37,715 nt of DNA, taken from positions 1 through 37,715 of IMG/VR virus record IMGVR_UViG_3300043015_001455; one strand, written 5' to 3'. This stretch comes from a virus. Under the pieces are notes generated by a model. It was not told the origin of the DNA. It worked only from the letters and a program-made list of their open reading frames with translations, and did no database searches. A program made the position numbers and the translations under genes. This document shows positions 20,136 to 28,956 of this stretch, one piece after another. How positions within the stretch are numbered: the stretch's first letter is position 1; every line of letters begins with the position of its first letter.

Positions 20136-22840
20136 GCGTGACGAACATAGCGAACCGCGCTCTTTCCCTGCTTGGCGAACCTCCCATTTCGTCATTGGAT
20201 GAAGGCACGACGGCGGCTCGGGCTATCAACCTGCAATATGAGCCGGTCAGGGATTCACTCTTGCGCGCTCATCCCTGGGACTTCGCAATCGAGCGGGCCG
20301 AACTTTCCCGCGAAGTAGACGGTCCAGCGTTTGAATGGTCTTACTCTTTCATTCTTCCGGCTGACTGCTTGCGCGTCGTTACCTTCAACGAGGTAGATGC
20401 GGTTCTCTGCAATAAGTCTTTCGCCATCGAAGGCAACCGACTCGTTACGAATTCCGGAGCGGCGCAAATTTCCTACGTGAAGAAAGTCACCGATACCGGG
20501 CTTTTTGATTCCCTGTTTACCGATGTTTTATGCTATCGGCTCGGGGCGGCGATTGGCGGAATCATCACGGGGGATACTCGTAGGGGTGATGAACTGGAGA
20601 GCAAGGCGCGGTCAAAGCTGAAACAAGCGCAATTCGTAGACGCCAATACCGGGCATTCGGCTATCTCTCCTCTTTCCGGCAACGGATCGGCACGGATGGC
20701 AAGGCCGGTCATAGGTGATTACGCTCATGTGAAAACCGCAACCGGGGCGCAAGGCGATACCGGGCTTTCGGCTTTTGAGTTAGCAGTTCAAAACGGATTT
20801 ACCGGAACGCTTTCGGAATGGCTCACTTCTCTGGAAGGTGCAGACGGGGCTGATGGCGCAACGGGACCGGCTGGACCTACAGGACCGGCAGGGGCAGACG
20901 GCGCAGACGGAGCCACCGGAGCCACCGGACCACAAGGACCGGCTGGAAACGATGGAGCGGACGGGGCCAATGGAGCGGACGGGGCGGATGGGGCTAGTTC
21001 TTACTCCTACATTGCTTACGCTTCTGATTCATCTGGCGCGGATTTCGACACGGCTCCAGGGGCGGGACTTGATTACGTTGCATTTCTCACGACTACAACG
21101 GAAATCCCTTCACCCGCTTCCGGTGATTTCACCGGATTATGGAAACTCTACGTAGGTCCGCAAGGGGCATCGGGGGCCGATGGAACGGATGGGGCTGACG
21201 GAACCGATGGAGCGGACGGAACAATCTGGCACGAAGGGAGCGGCGCGCCATCAGACGGAACGGGAGTGAATGGAGATTTCTATCTCGATTCTGCGGCTGA
21301 TGCCTGGTATGGTCCGAAGGCAGCGGGAACATGGACGGGGACAGGTCCGAACTCGTTGCAGGGTCCAGCGGGGGCTACTGGAGCCACCGGAGCCACTGGA
21401 TCGGTTGGAGCCACTGGTGCCACTGGCGCGGCAGGAGCGGACGGGGACAATGCTTACATATACGTGGCCTATGCTTCGGACGCATCCGGAACAGATTTTA
21501 CTCTTACCTTTGATGCCTCCCTTGATTATATTGCATTTCTTTCTTCTGCTACGGAAATTGCTACTCCCGTAGCGGTGGATTTCGTGGGACTATGGAAGAA
21601 CTACAAGGGAGCCACCGGAGCCACCGGAGCCACTGGACCAACTGGACCGGCTGGATCAATAGCAGGTATTACAGCATGGGCTGATGCAACGACCTATGCT
21701 GTAAATGACTTGGTTTCAAATGAAGGAAGTTCTTACTATTGCATTTCCGCGCATACCTCCTCGGGAAGTGATGAGCCGGGGGTTGGGACTTGGGCGAGCA
21801 AATGGGCGGTTTTAGCGGCAGCAGGGCAAACAGGCGCAAGCGGGGCAGACGGTTCTGTATGGTCCTCTGGATCTGGTCCTCCATCTTCGGGGGATCTAAC
21901 TGAGGGTGACTACTGGCTAGACGACTCGGCGAAAGCCTATTATGGACCGAAGCAGCCCGCGCCAACCTACTGGAGCGGAACAGGTCCAAACTCATTAGTT
22001 GGAGCCACCGGAGCCACCGGAGCCACTGGAGCCACCGGAGCCACCGGACCGGCAGGAGCCACCGGAGCCACCGGACCGGCTGGAGCGGACGGTGTAGACG
22101 GCTTTACTCCTCCCGGCTTTATTCGCGGATTTGCATTCTCAAACGATACGGACGCAGATCACGATATTGAAATCGGGGCGGGGACTTGTCGCGACGACGG
22201 GGATACGGACAACATGGCATTGGCTTCGGCCATCACAAAGCAGATAGACGCAAGTTGGAGCGTAGGCGATAACGCGGGCGGGCTCGATACCGGGTCCGTT
22301 GCCAGTGATACGACGTATTTCCTTTGGGCCATCAAGCGAAGCGATACCAGCGTTGTAGACGCGCTTTTTTCAACGTCAGCAACCTCGCCAACAATGCCGA
22401 CAAGCTACGATCTAAAACGCTTGATCGGCGCGGTTGTCACGGATGGAAGCGCGAACATCATCGGGTTCCATATGCACGGGGTTGCGGATCATATTGAGGT
22501 CTACTGGAACAGTATCATCATGGACGTCAATAAGACGGTTGGAACGACGGGGACGCTGGAGACGCTTACCGTTCCCTCTGGAATACCCGTGAAAGCCGAA
22601 TTCCGGATAGGAAAAGCGGCGGCTCCCAATACGGCAGTCCTAGCAACGTCAGGACTTGGAAATGATGACGCTCTAGGAGGAACCTCTTACAACGTTGAAC
22701 CTAGCGGGGAACTGGTGACGCAATACGGAACGCGAATGGTTATGACTGCCTGGACGAATTCAAGCGGGCAGATCCGGCTACGAGCCACCGGAAACACGGG
22801 AACGGCGGTTCATACCTATGGCTGGAGTTTTTACCGATGA
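20132..22840 (+). CDS. Tail tubular A paralog fused to a collagen-like tail fibre
   Basis: 902 residues. Residues 1-~195 are a second gp11-like domain (IANRALSLLGEPPISS, PVRDSLLRAHPWDFAIERAEL, FILPADCLRVVTF). Residues ~212-234 (SAFELAVQNGFTGTLSEWL) are a common phage fibre linker. Gly-x-y collagen-like blocks (from 236 onward) are interleaved with two duplicated modules ('YIAYASDSSG ... GLWKLYVG'/'YVAYASDASG ... GLWKNYKG'; 'GSGAPSDGTGVNGDFYLD'/'GSGPPSSGDLTEGDYWLD') and one CBM5/12-like module (ITAWADATTYAVNDLVSNEG). From ~655 a beta-rich C-terminal domain probably forms the receptor-binding tip. This covalently joins the tail ring to the fibre, where T7 uses separate proteins. Confidence 0.82.
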   Translation: MSVTNIANRALSLLGEPPISSLDEGTTAARAINLQYEPVRDSLLRAHPWDFAIERAELSREVDGPAFEWSYSFILPADCLRVVTFNEVDAVLCNKSFAIEGNRLVTNSGAAQISYVKKVTDTGLFDSLFTDVLCYRLGAAIGGIITGDTRRGDELESKARSKLKQAQFVDANTGHSAISPLSGNGSARMARPVIGDYAHVKTATGAQGDTGLSAFELAVQNGFTGTLSEWLTSLEGADGADGATGPAGPTGPAGADGADGATGATGPQGPAGNDGADGANGADGADGASSYSYIAYASDSSGADFDTAPGAGLDYVAFLTTTTEIPSPASGDFTGLWKLYVGPQGASGADGTDGADGTDGADGTIWHEGSGAPSDGTGVNGDFYLDSAADAWYGPKAAGTWTGTGPNSLQGPAGATGATGATGSVGATGATGAAGADGDNAYIYVAYASDASGTDFTLTFDASLDYIAFLSSATEIATPVAVDFVGLWKNYKGATGATGATGPTGPAGSIAGITAWADATTYAVNDLVSNEGSSYYCISAHTSSGSDEPGVGTWASKWAVLAAAGQTGASGADGSVWSSGSGPPSSGDLTEGDYWLDDSAKAYYGPKQPAPTYWSGTGPNSLVGATGATGATGATGATGPAGATGATGPAGADGVDGFTPPGFIRGFAFSNDTDADHDIEIGAGTCRDDGDTDNMALASAITKQIDASWSVGDNAGGLDTGSVASDTTYFLWAIKRSDTSVVDALFSTSATSPTMPTSYDLKRLIGAVVTDGSANIIGFHMHGVADHIEVYWNSIIMDVNKTVGTTGTLETLTVPSGIPVKAEFRIGKAAAPNTAVLATSGLGNDDALGGTSYNVEPSGELVTQYGTRMVMTAWTNSSGQIRLRATGNTGTAVHTYGWSFYR
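22001..22081 (+). repeat. GGAGCCACC-type 9-bp repeats in the fibre gene
   Basis: Tandem GGAGCCACC/GGAGCCACT units coding Gly-Ala-Thr triplets; similar shorter runs occur near 20920, 21373-21430 and 21609-21650. The 9-bp unit keeps frame, so slippage would change fibre length without breaking the gene. These are collagen-like coding repeats, not a CRISPR array. Confidence 0.8.
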
Positions 22841-25839
22841 GTTTACACATTCACAGAAACAGCTTCAACGCGGGGGAAATCTCTCCCCTGATGGACGCGC
22901 GCGTGGATGACGCGAAACATTCCTTCTCTTGCCGGATTCTCGAAAACTTCATTCCGAAAGTTTACGGCGGCGCATTCCGTAGGCCGGGTTCGATCTACCT
23001 CGGCACGGCTCACGATCTGGCAGTATGGACCGAAGTTACAACGGAAAGCCGATTGCTCGATTTCCAGACAAACGCGACGAATCCGACGACGGGCGACGAT
23101 GACGGGGACGGCTATGAAGTTGGTTCTCTTTGGGCGGTGAACACTCGCGAGATTCGGAAGGCTACCGGAGTCGGTGAAGGGGCGGCTTCCTGGGGGTCGA
23201 ATCTAGCGGCCAGCGGAACGCATAATCTTTACTCTTCGGAAAAGCCGGGGGCGACAAACGACAACACGGAAGGCTATACGGTTGCGGCGGATGGCGCGGC
23301 TTCGATCTGGTTTAATCAATTTACGAACACGGTTTACCTTTGCACGGATAAATCAACCGGGGCGGCAGTCTGGACGGCGGTTTCCAATACGGATTTCCAG
23401 CACAATTTCACGGCAACTTCTGACCCTGATTCCAGCAACGACACAACCGAAGGCTATGCGGTGGGTTCCTACTGGATCACGAACACGCGAACGATTCAGG
23501 AATGTTCTGACGCTTCAACCGGGGCGGCGGTATGGGCGGCGGTATCCGGAACGCATAACCTGAACGGCGGCAGGACTCCGAAGGGCGCGGACAATGACGA
23601 TTATTCCTATGCGGTCGGCTCCCTTTGGGTTTGGCCGGAAGAGGGGCGAGCGTGGGAACTTACTGCGCTCACCGGGTCGCAAACGGTTCGCTTGATGGAT
23701 TTCAACGTATCGGCGGATCTTCGATATGTGATCGAACTCGGGGACGGTTACGCGAGGTTCTGGAACTCGGACGGAACGCGATTTGTAGACGCATTGAATT
23801 CGCCTTACACTGATCCCTTGCAGGTCATAACGCCATACGATTCAACGGAAATCCACGACGTTCAGATTGCACAACTCGGGAACCTTGCCTATTTCGCTCA
23901 CCCTGACCATCCTCCGCAAAAACTGGAAAGGAGCTATGACGCATCATTCGCGGCGGCAACCTTTACCTGGTCGGAAGTGGCTTGGAGTTACCCGGCATTC
24001 AGGGATATAAACCTGAGCGAAGTAACGGCAACACCGGACGATACAACGGGTAGGCCGGTGACAATTTCATTCTCTGCGAATCCGTTTACGGAAACACTGG
24101 AATATGACAAATATACAGGGGCGCGGATTGCTCTCACGCATAGGCGGGCGGCATCCAGTTTGAAGCTGGATCTTGTTACCGGGACGGACGACTTTCCAAC
24201 GGACCCATTGGACGTTATAGGGGACTATCAGGTTTACACTTACGGGGCTTACACGGGAGTGCTTACCCTGCAATTCCAAGATCCAGCGGGAACATGGCAG
24301 ACTCTAAAGACGTTTGAATTCAAGTCGGAGGCGGACAGACAAATCGTGTATTCTTCTTCGACCGACACCCCTTTGAAGTTACGGCTTACTCAAGCGTGGA
24401 CGGCAGGGACGGCGGGAACGGCTTACCTTGAAGTGGCTGATTCTCGCGTTACCGGATACGGAAGAATTCTGAACGGCATTCCTTTCTCTGGAGGGTTGCC
24501 AGTGGTTCCCGTGGAAGTGGAACGGGACTTCAACGCTGCAAGCGCGACAACAGAATGGGCGATTGAATCATGGGCGGAATACGCTGGCTATCCTCGGGCG
24601 GTCGCGTTCCATGAACAAAGGCTATGGTTTGGAGGGACGGAACTGCAACCGAATACGGTATGGGCTTCGGCGGTGAATGATTTCGAGAACTTCCGTCGCG
24701 GGGCTTTCGATGGCGATTCTCTGGCGTTCACCCTGGCGGCGCAGGAAAATAGCGCGATTCAATCCCTGCTTTCTCACGAAGCTCTGGTAATCTTCACGCA
24801 ATCGGAGGAATGGACCGTTGCAACGAGTCAGCAAACGGCAATCACTCCAAGCAATGTTTTCGTTCGTCGGCAATCGCGATACGGATCTACCTACCGTCAG
24901 GCTTTTGTGGCGGCGAACAACCTCCTTTTCCTGGATGCCGGGGCGCGGAAACTTCGGCAATTCGCGTATTCAGCAACAGACGGATCGCAAGGGGAGGCTT
25001 CGGACCTGAGCAAATACGCGGAACACGTTACGATTTCCGGCGTGAAACAAATGGCTTTCCAGCGTCACCCTGATCCGATTCTCTGGAGCATTACAAATGA
25101 TGGGGTTTTACTTTCCTTCACGTTTGAACCGGATGAAAACGTATTGGGGTGGGCGCGGCATACCTCCGGAAGCGGCGTCTTTGAATCCGTCATAACGATC
25201 TACGGGACTACCTCGGATGAGGTTTGGCTTGTCGTCAACCGGGGCGGGGAACGATTCATTGAAAGGCTTGATGCGGAAGCGTATTCAAAGCAGGAACTTG
25301 GGACTACTGATGAAATGATCTACCTGGATTCCGCCGTCTATGTGGCAAATTCCTCACCCTCGGACACGGTGAGCGGCCTGGATCACCTGGAGGGGGAAAC
25401 AGTTGCCATTCTGGCAGACGGGGCCGTACAGGCAAGCAGGGCCGTTTCCAGTGGGGCTGTTACTCTGGACGGGAACGCGGACAAGGTAGTGGTAGGACTT
25501 CCCTACACTTCAACTCTGCAACCTTCCAAAATCGAGGTGGCTGCGGAGAACGGGACTTCTCAAGGGAAAACCTTCCTTTGCAAAAAGGTCCACTTGAATC
25601 TCTGGAAAACCTACGGGCTGGAATGCTCGGACGGAAACTCACCGGCCAGTTGGTTTCCCGTCCTTGGCCGGAATCCGGAAACCGCTCTTGGTGATCCGGA
25701 ACCGTTGTTTACCGGGTTGGCCGAAATCACAAATCAAGGGAGGCACAAAGACAGCGTAGATGTTACAATCCGGCAGACTCTTCCACTTCCGTGCAACGTG
25801 CTTGCAATGATTCCTCAAATTCAAATCTCTTCCGACTAA
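22837..25839 (+). CDS. Tail tubular protein B (T7 gp12-like) with inserted repeat array
   Basis: 1000 residues, larger than T7 gp12 (about 790). N terminus 'HRNSFNAGEISPLMDARVDD...CRILENFIPKVYGGAFRRPG' and later 'NGIPFSGGLPVVPV', 'FHEQRLWFGGTELQPNTVWAS', 'QRHPDPILWSITNDGVLLSF' (each read in parts) match the tail-tube nozzle proteins. Residues ~77-284 hold four degenerate repeats built around GY-x-V-G-S-x-W with Tyr at 93, 147, 207 and 258. These repeats sit between two copies of R-L-L/M-D-F (residues 72-76 and 285-289). Before and after that insert the protein reads like an ordinary gp12. It forms the tail nozzle and conducts DNA. Confidence 0.88.
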   Translation: MSLHIHRNSFNAGEISPLMDARVDDAKHSFSCRILENFIPKVYGGAFRRPGSIYLGTAHDLAVWTEVTTESRLLDFQTNATNPTTGDDDGDGYEVGSLWAVNTREIRKATGVGEGAASWGSNLAASGTHNLYSSEKPGATNDNTEGYTVAADGAASIWFNQFTNTVYLCTDKSTGAAVWTAVSNTDFQHNFTATSDPDSSNDTTEGYAVGSYWITNTRTIQECSDASTGAAVWAAVSGTHNLNGGRTPKGADNDDYSYAVGSLWVWPEEGRAWELTALTGSQTVRLMDFNVSADLRYVIELGDGYARFWNSDGTRFVDALNSPYTDPLQVITPYDSTEIHDVQIAQLGNLAYFAHPDHPPQKLERSYDASFAAATFTWSEVAWSYPAFRDINLSEVTATPDDTTGRPVTISFSANPFTETLEYDKYTGARIALTHRRAASSLKLDLVTGTDDFPTDPLDVIGDYQVYTYGAYTGVLTLQFQDPAGTWQTLKTFEFKSEADRQIVYSSSTDTPLKLRLTQAWTAGTAGTAYLEVADSRVTGYGRILNGIPFSGGLPVVPVEVERDFNAASATTEWAIESWAEYAGYPRAVAFHEQRLWFGGTELQPNTVWASAVNDFENFRRGAFDGDSLAFTLAAQENSAIQSLLSHEALVIFTQSEEWTVATSQQTAITPSNVFVRRQSRYGSTYRQAFVAANNLLFLDAGARKLRQFAYSATDGSQGEASDLSKYAEHVTISGVKQMAFQRHPDPILWSITNDGVLLSFTFEPDENVLGWARHTSGSGVFESVITIYGTTSDEVWLVVNRGGERFIERLDAEAYSKQELGTTDEMIYLDSAVYVANSSPSDTVSGLDHLEGETVAILADGAVQASRAVSSGAVTLDGNADKVVVGLPYTSTLQPSKIEVAAENGTSQGKTFLCKKVHLNLWKTYGLECSDGNSPASWFPVLGRNPETALGDPEPLFTGLAEITNQGRHKDSVDVTIRQTLPLPCNVLAMIPQIQISSD

Positions 25840-26663
25840 TGTTCTTCCTCCTTCCTCTTCTTGGCGGCGCGGTAAGTGCTCTCGCAAAAAATAGCGCGGC
25901 GAACCGGCGCGAAGATATTGCGCAGACGAATTACGGGATTGACGTTACAAACGCGCAACTCGATTACGGGCGGCAAAAGACTCAACTCCGGTTGGATAAC
26001 ATCGGGACACGGATCAACCTGGATGCCTCCCGTACGTCGATGAAGCTCGCGCTTGCAGATGCACAAGCACGGGAACGAAACGCGGAGCGATTGAGGCTCT
26101 TTGCTGCGGCAAGGACGAAGGAAAGCCGTCAGGGAATCAGGCGGCAAATGCGGAGTTTTGAGGAATTCCAATCGGGGCAAGCGGCAGCGGTTGGAAAAAG
26201 CGGCGTCACAATGGGCGGATCTGCTATCGAGGTTCTGCTTGAAAGCGCGGAACAGTTCAAGATGCAGATTCAGGATATGCACACTCAAGCGAGTTTTGAG
26301 CGGAACAATACTCTGGAGGATGCGCAGATTGAGGAAATCGGAGCGGATCGAGACAGGGCCGGGGCGCGGGCTTCCTTCGGGTATGCTAAGCGGGGCGCAA
26401 GGCTATCGCGGGCGGCTTCACGACTTGGGAGAACATCGGCAAGGACGGCATTTCAATCGGCTCTACTGGAAGCGGAAATGGATCGTTTGAGCCAGAACGA
26501 TACGGCACGGGGCCAGCGTCTCAGCGCGGCTGGTCAGGCTCTTGGGACAGTCGGAAACTTTTTGCAAATGCGATACCAGTATAACCAGAATGCACCGGCA
26601 AGTTCCGGCGATATTCCATCAGCAAGTGCCTACCCGGTAGGGCAACGCAGTATTTTCAGATAA
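25839..26663 (+). CDS. Internal virion protein, T7 gp14-like
   Basis: 274 residues from the ATG overlapping the gp12-like stop (TAATG). It starts with a hydrophobic segment (MFFLLPLLGGAVSALA), then long helices. 'QAAAVGKSGVTMGGSAIEVLLESAEQF' is the gp14-type signature (an Ala/Gly-rich SGV-x-x-GS motif followed by a helix). In T7, gp14 is ejected first and forms a channel in the outer membrane. It begins the internal virion protein series. The next gene starts by one-base overlap. Confidence 0.75.
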   Translation: MFFLLPLLGGAVSALAKNSAANRREDIAQTNYGIDVTNAQLDYGRQKTQLRLDNIGTRINLDASRTSMKLALADAQARERNAERLRLFAAARTKESRQGIRRQMRSFEEFQSGQAAAVGKSGVTMGGSAIEVLLESAEQFKMQIQDMHTQASFERNNTLEDAQIEEIGADRDRAGARASFGYAKRGARLSRAASRLGRTSARTAFQSALLEAEMDRLSQNDTARGQRLSAAGQALGTVGNFLQMRYQYNQNAPASSGDIPSASAYPVGQRSIFR

Positions 26664-27046
26664 TGAGCAACACAGAAAAAAATGAGATTTCAGACAAGAT
26701 TGATTCGCTTTCAAAGTTGGCGAATTTAATCAAGATTTTACTTGTCTCAGCATTCGCAATGGGGGGATGGGTTGGCACTTTGGAATGGAGGCAAAGGCAA
26801 CATGAGGAACAATCCGGAGAACTTTTATCAAAGTTGGAGCATACACAAAAAGAAACTACGGCTTTCAGCTTGTGGAAAGAAAGGACGGATGCGAACCGAT
26901 TTGATTTGAAGATGGCGACGGATCTCAGCAACAACCTTTCTAATCGTGCCAACCTGCAAGACTTAAAGGTGCAGAAGCTCGAAATGGGACAAGAGGAAAT
27001 TCGGAAGAGTCTGAACCGGATTGAAAACAAGCTAGGAACAAACTGA
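26663..27046 (+). CDS. Membrane-anchored coiled-coil protein
   Basis: 127 residues. An N-terminal cytoplasmic helix is followed by a single transmembrane helix (IKILLVSAFAMGGWVGTLEW), then a long coiled coil (ELLSKLEHTQKETTAFSLWK ... SLNRIENKLG). It sits between the gp14-like and gp15-like genes. It could be a spanin-like or virion-associated membrane protein. No family recognised. The AT content is higher than in its neighbours. Confidence 0.55.
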   Translation: MSNTEKNEISDKIDSLSKLANLIKILLVSAFAMGGWVGTLEWRQRQHEEQSGELLSKLEHTQKETTAFSLWKERTDANRFDLKMATDLSNNLSNRANLQDLKVQKLEMGQEEIRKSLNRIENKLGTN

Positions 27047-27047
27047 T

Positions 27048-28955
27048 ATGCCATTGATTCCACAATTCAGAGCAGAAGGACCGGCAACGGCGCAACGTCC
27101 TGCGATGGAACGCGAGCGGCGTTCCCCTCGCGTAGATGCCTCCGAAGCATTGCGGGGAATCGCTCGGCTATCCGGAGCGGTGGAGGATGGCGGCGAAATC
27201 GCGAACATTGATCCGAACCTGGGGCAAGCGAGCGCGGCGGGCGTAGCGGCCATCGGGGAAGGTATCGAGGACGTAGGCGGCGCGCTCTACGACATTGAGA
27301 TGCGCGTTCTTGAAGCGAAGAACTACGCGGACGAACACGACGCGCAAATCGAAATGGATCGCGAGGTTCTGCGATTCGAGGAATGGAAAGCCGATAATCC
27401 TAATCCGGAGTCGTGGGAACCTGCTTGGCGGGAACGTATGCAGAACTTCGGGGGGCAATACTTCGCGGGCAAGAACCTTTCCCCGAATGCAGAAGTAGCA
27501 ATCCGGCGACGAATGGAATCCTTCACCGAAGGGCGCGCTATCAATGTCGGAATGGACGCGATGCGTACGACGGTGAAGAAAGCACAAGAGTCACTGTACG
27601 CGGACATTCTGCGGGCGAGATCTGCGCGAGACTATAAACAGGTAGAATCCCTTACGGCCTACGGGGAACAACGGGGCTGGATTGCGGCGGACAGGGCGGA
27701 AGCGATCCGTATCCAGGCGCGGGACGAAATTCAGGCAAGGACAACGGAAGATGCTTTGAACTACGCCAATGCCTTCGCAATGCGCGGAATGCTTCCGGAG
27801 GCACGGGAACAACTGGTAGGCGCGGGCCTTGAGCCTAGCGAACTGGCCGAACAAATGGCGCGGTTTGAGACGGTGACGGCGGCGGCAATCGAGACGGAAG
27901 AGGCTTACACCGTTGCGGCGGAATCCTCCCCGGTGGAGGTGGCACAAAATCTGGATGCGAAAGACGAATACGGAAACTTCACCCATTTTCCGCATATCAA
28001 AGGAACGGCGCGGCAGAAGTTGGCTTCGGACCTATGGGGCCAGCATTACGCGGAGAAATCGCAGATTGCGGACTACGTAAAGGAAGGACTTGCGAACGGT
28101 TCCTTTCAATCGCTGGAACAAATCGAGGAGCAATTTGACGGCTTTGAACTCTCCGAAATGGAGAAGCGGACCTATCAGGATCAGCTTTCCGGCCAATACG
28201 TGAAGGATGAGGGCTACGTTCAAGCAGCTGTTATCGCGGTGGCGGGATACGATCCGGCAACTGATCCACTTGGAATCAAGGCCGGTTCAATGGCTTCGGA
28301 ATATCAGGCGGTCTTGGGCGATGATCCCCGGCTTGGCGGGATTCTTTCCGTTCTTGAAAAGCGGCGCAATGGCGAATCCCTCACGATGGAGGAGGAGACG
28401 AAGGCGAACAAATTGCGGGAAGCTCGGGAAGTGATCGAGGCGGGCGGGACTTGGAAGCGAGACGCGAAAGCCATTGAGGTTTACGAAAAGGACGGGGTAA
28501 AAACTTATTTCGATACTTCCGTGGAAATTAAGGAGGGAGAACCGGGCTACTTTGAGACAGAACCGGGCTTCTTTGATCTCAAGGGGAAGTCGGGCCGAAT
28601 CGTGCAACTCTCCCAAGAGGATCGGGCTATGATTGATTCGGTTGAATCGAGCAAAAGAAAAGGCATGGTTGAAGATATTTTGACAAAGAACAAAGAACTT
28701 GCGCCAGCTTCCGAAATCATTTCCAGCCTGGAACGGTCAGCGGCAACCGGACAAATCTCAACAGGGGCGGAATGGGACGATGAATTCAAAAGGTTGATTT
28801 TACCGGAAGCAGATAAATCGTCTCAATTACAAATCGAAAGAGACTCGCAATTATTCCCTGAAAAAGCCTTGCCGGAAATACAGGGTTCAAATGAAGATAT
28901 GATTCGAGATATTAAGAAAAATGCGGCGATGATGAAAGCTAAAGCAACCTTCTAA
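27048..28955 (+). CDS. Internal virion protein, T7 gp15-like
   Basis: 635 residues, mostly helical with no catalytic motif that I can see. Position (between gp14-like and the giant protein), size and helix-rich composition suit a gp15-like internal virion protein, which in T7 lines the trans-envelope tube with gp16. The N terminus is basic and disordered (RAEGPATAQRPAMERERRSP). The family match is weak; the call rests on context and shape. Confidence 0.65.
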   Translation: MPLIPQFRAEGPATAQRPAMERERRSPRVDASEALRGIARLSGAVEDGGEIANIDPNLGQASAAGVAAIGEGIEDVGGALYDIEMRVLEAKNYADEHDAQIEMDREVLRFEEWKADNPNPESWEPAWRERMQNFGGQYFAGKNLSPNAEVAIRRRMESFTEGRAINVGMDAMRTTVKKAQESLYADILRARSARDYKQVESLTAYGEQRGWIAADRAEAIRIQARDEIQARTTEDALNYANAFAMRGMLPEAREQLVGAGLEPSELAEQMARFETVTAAAIETEEAYTVAAESSPVEVAQNLDAKDEYGNFTHFPHIKGTARQKLASDLWGQHYAEKSQIADYVKEGLANGSFQSLEQIEEQFDGFELSEMEKRTYQDQLSGQYVKDEGYVQAAVIAVAGYDPATDPLGIKAGSMASEYQAVLGDDPRLGGILSVLEKRRNGESLTMEEETKANKLREAREVIEAGGTWKRDAKAIEVYEKDGVKTYFDTSVEIKEGEPGYFETEPGFFDLKGKSGRIVQLSQEDRAMIDSVESSKRKGMVEDILTKNKELAPASEIISSLERSAATGQISTGAEWDDEFKRLILPEADKSSQLQIERDSQLFPEKALPEIQGSNEDMIRDIKKNAAMMKAKATF

Positions 28956-28956
28956 A

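Noticed and set aside
20822-22085. CRISPR array or tandem DNA repeats with a non-coding role
   Set aside because: The units are multiples of 9 bp coding Gly-x-y triplets in frame; there are no spacer-repeat units.
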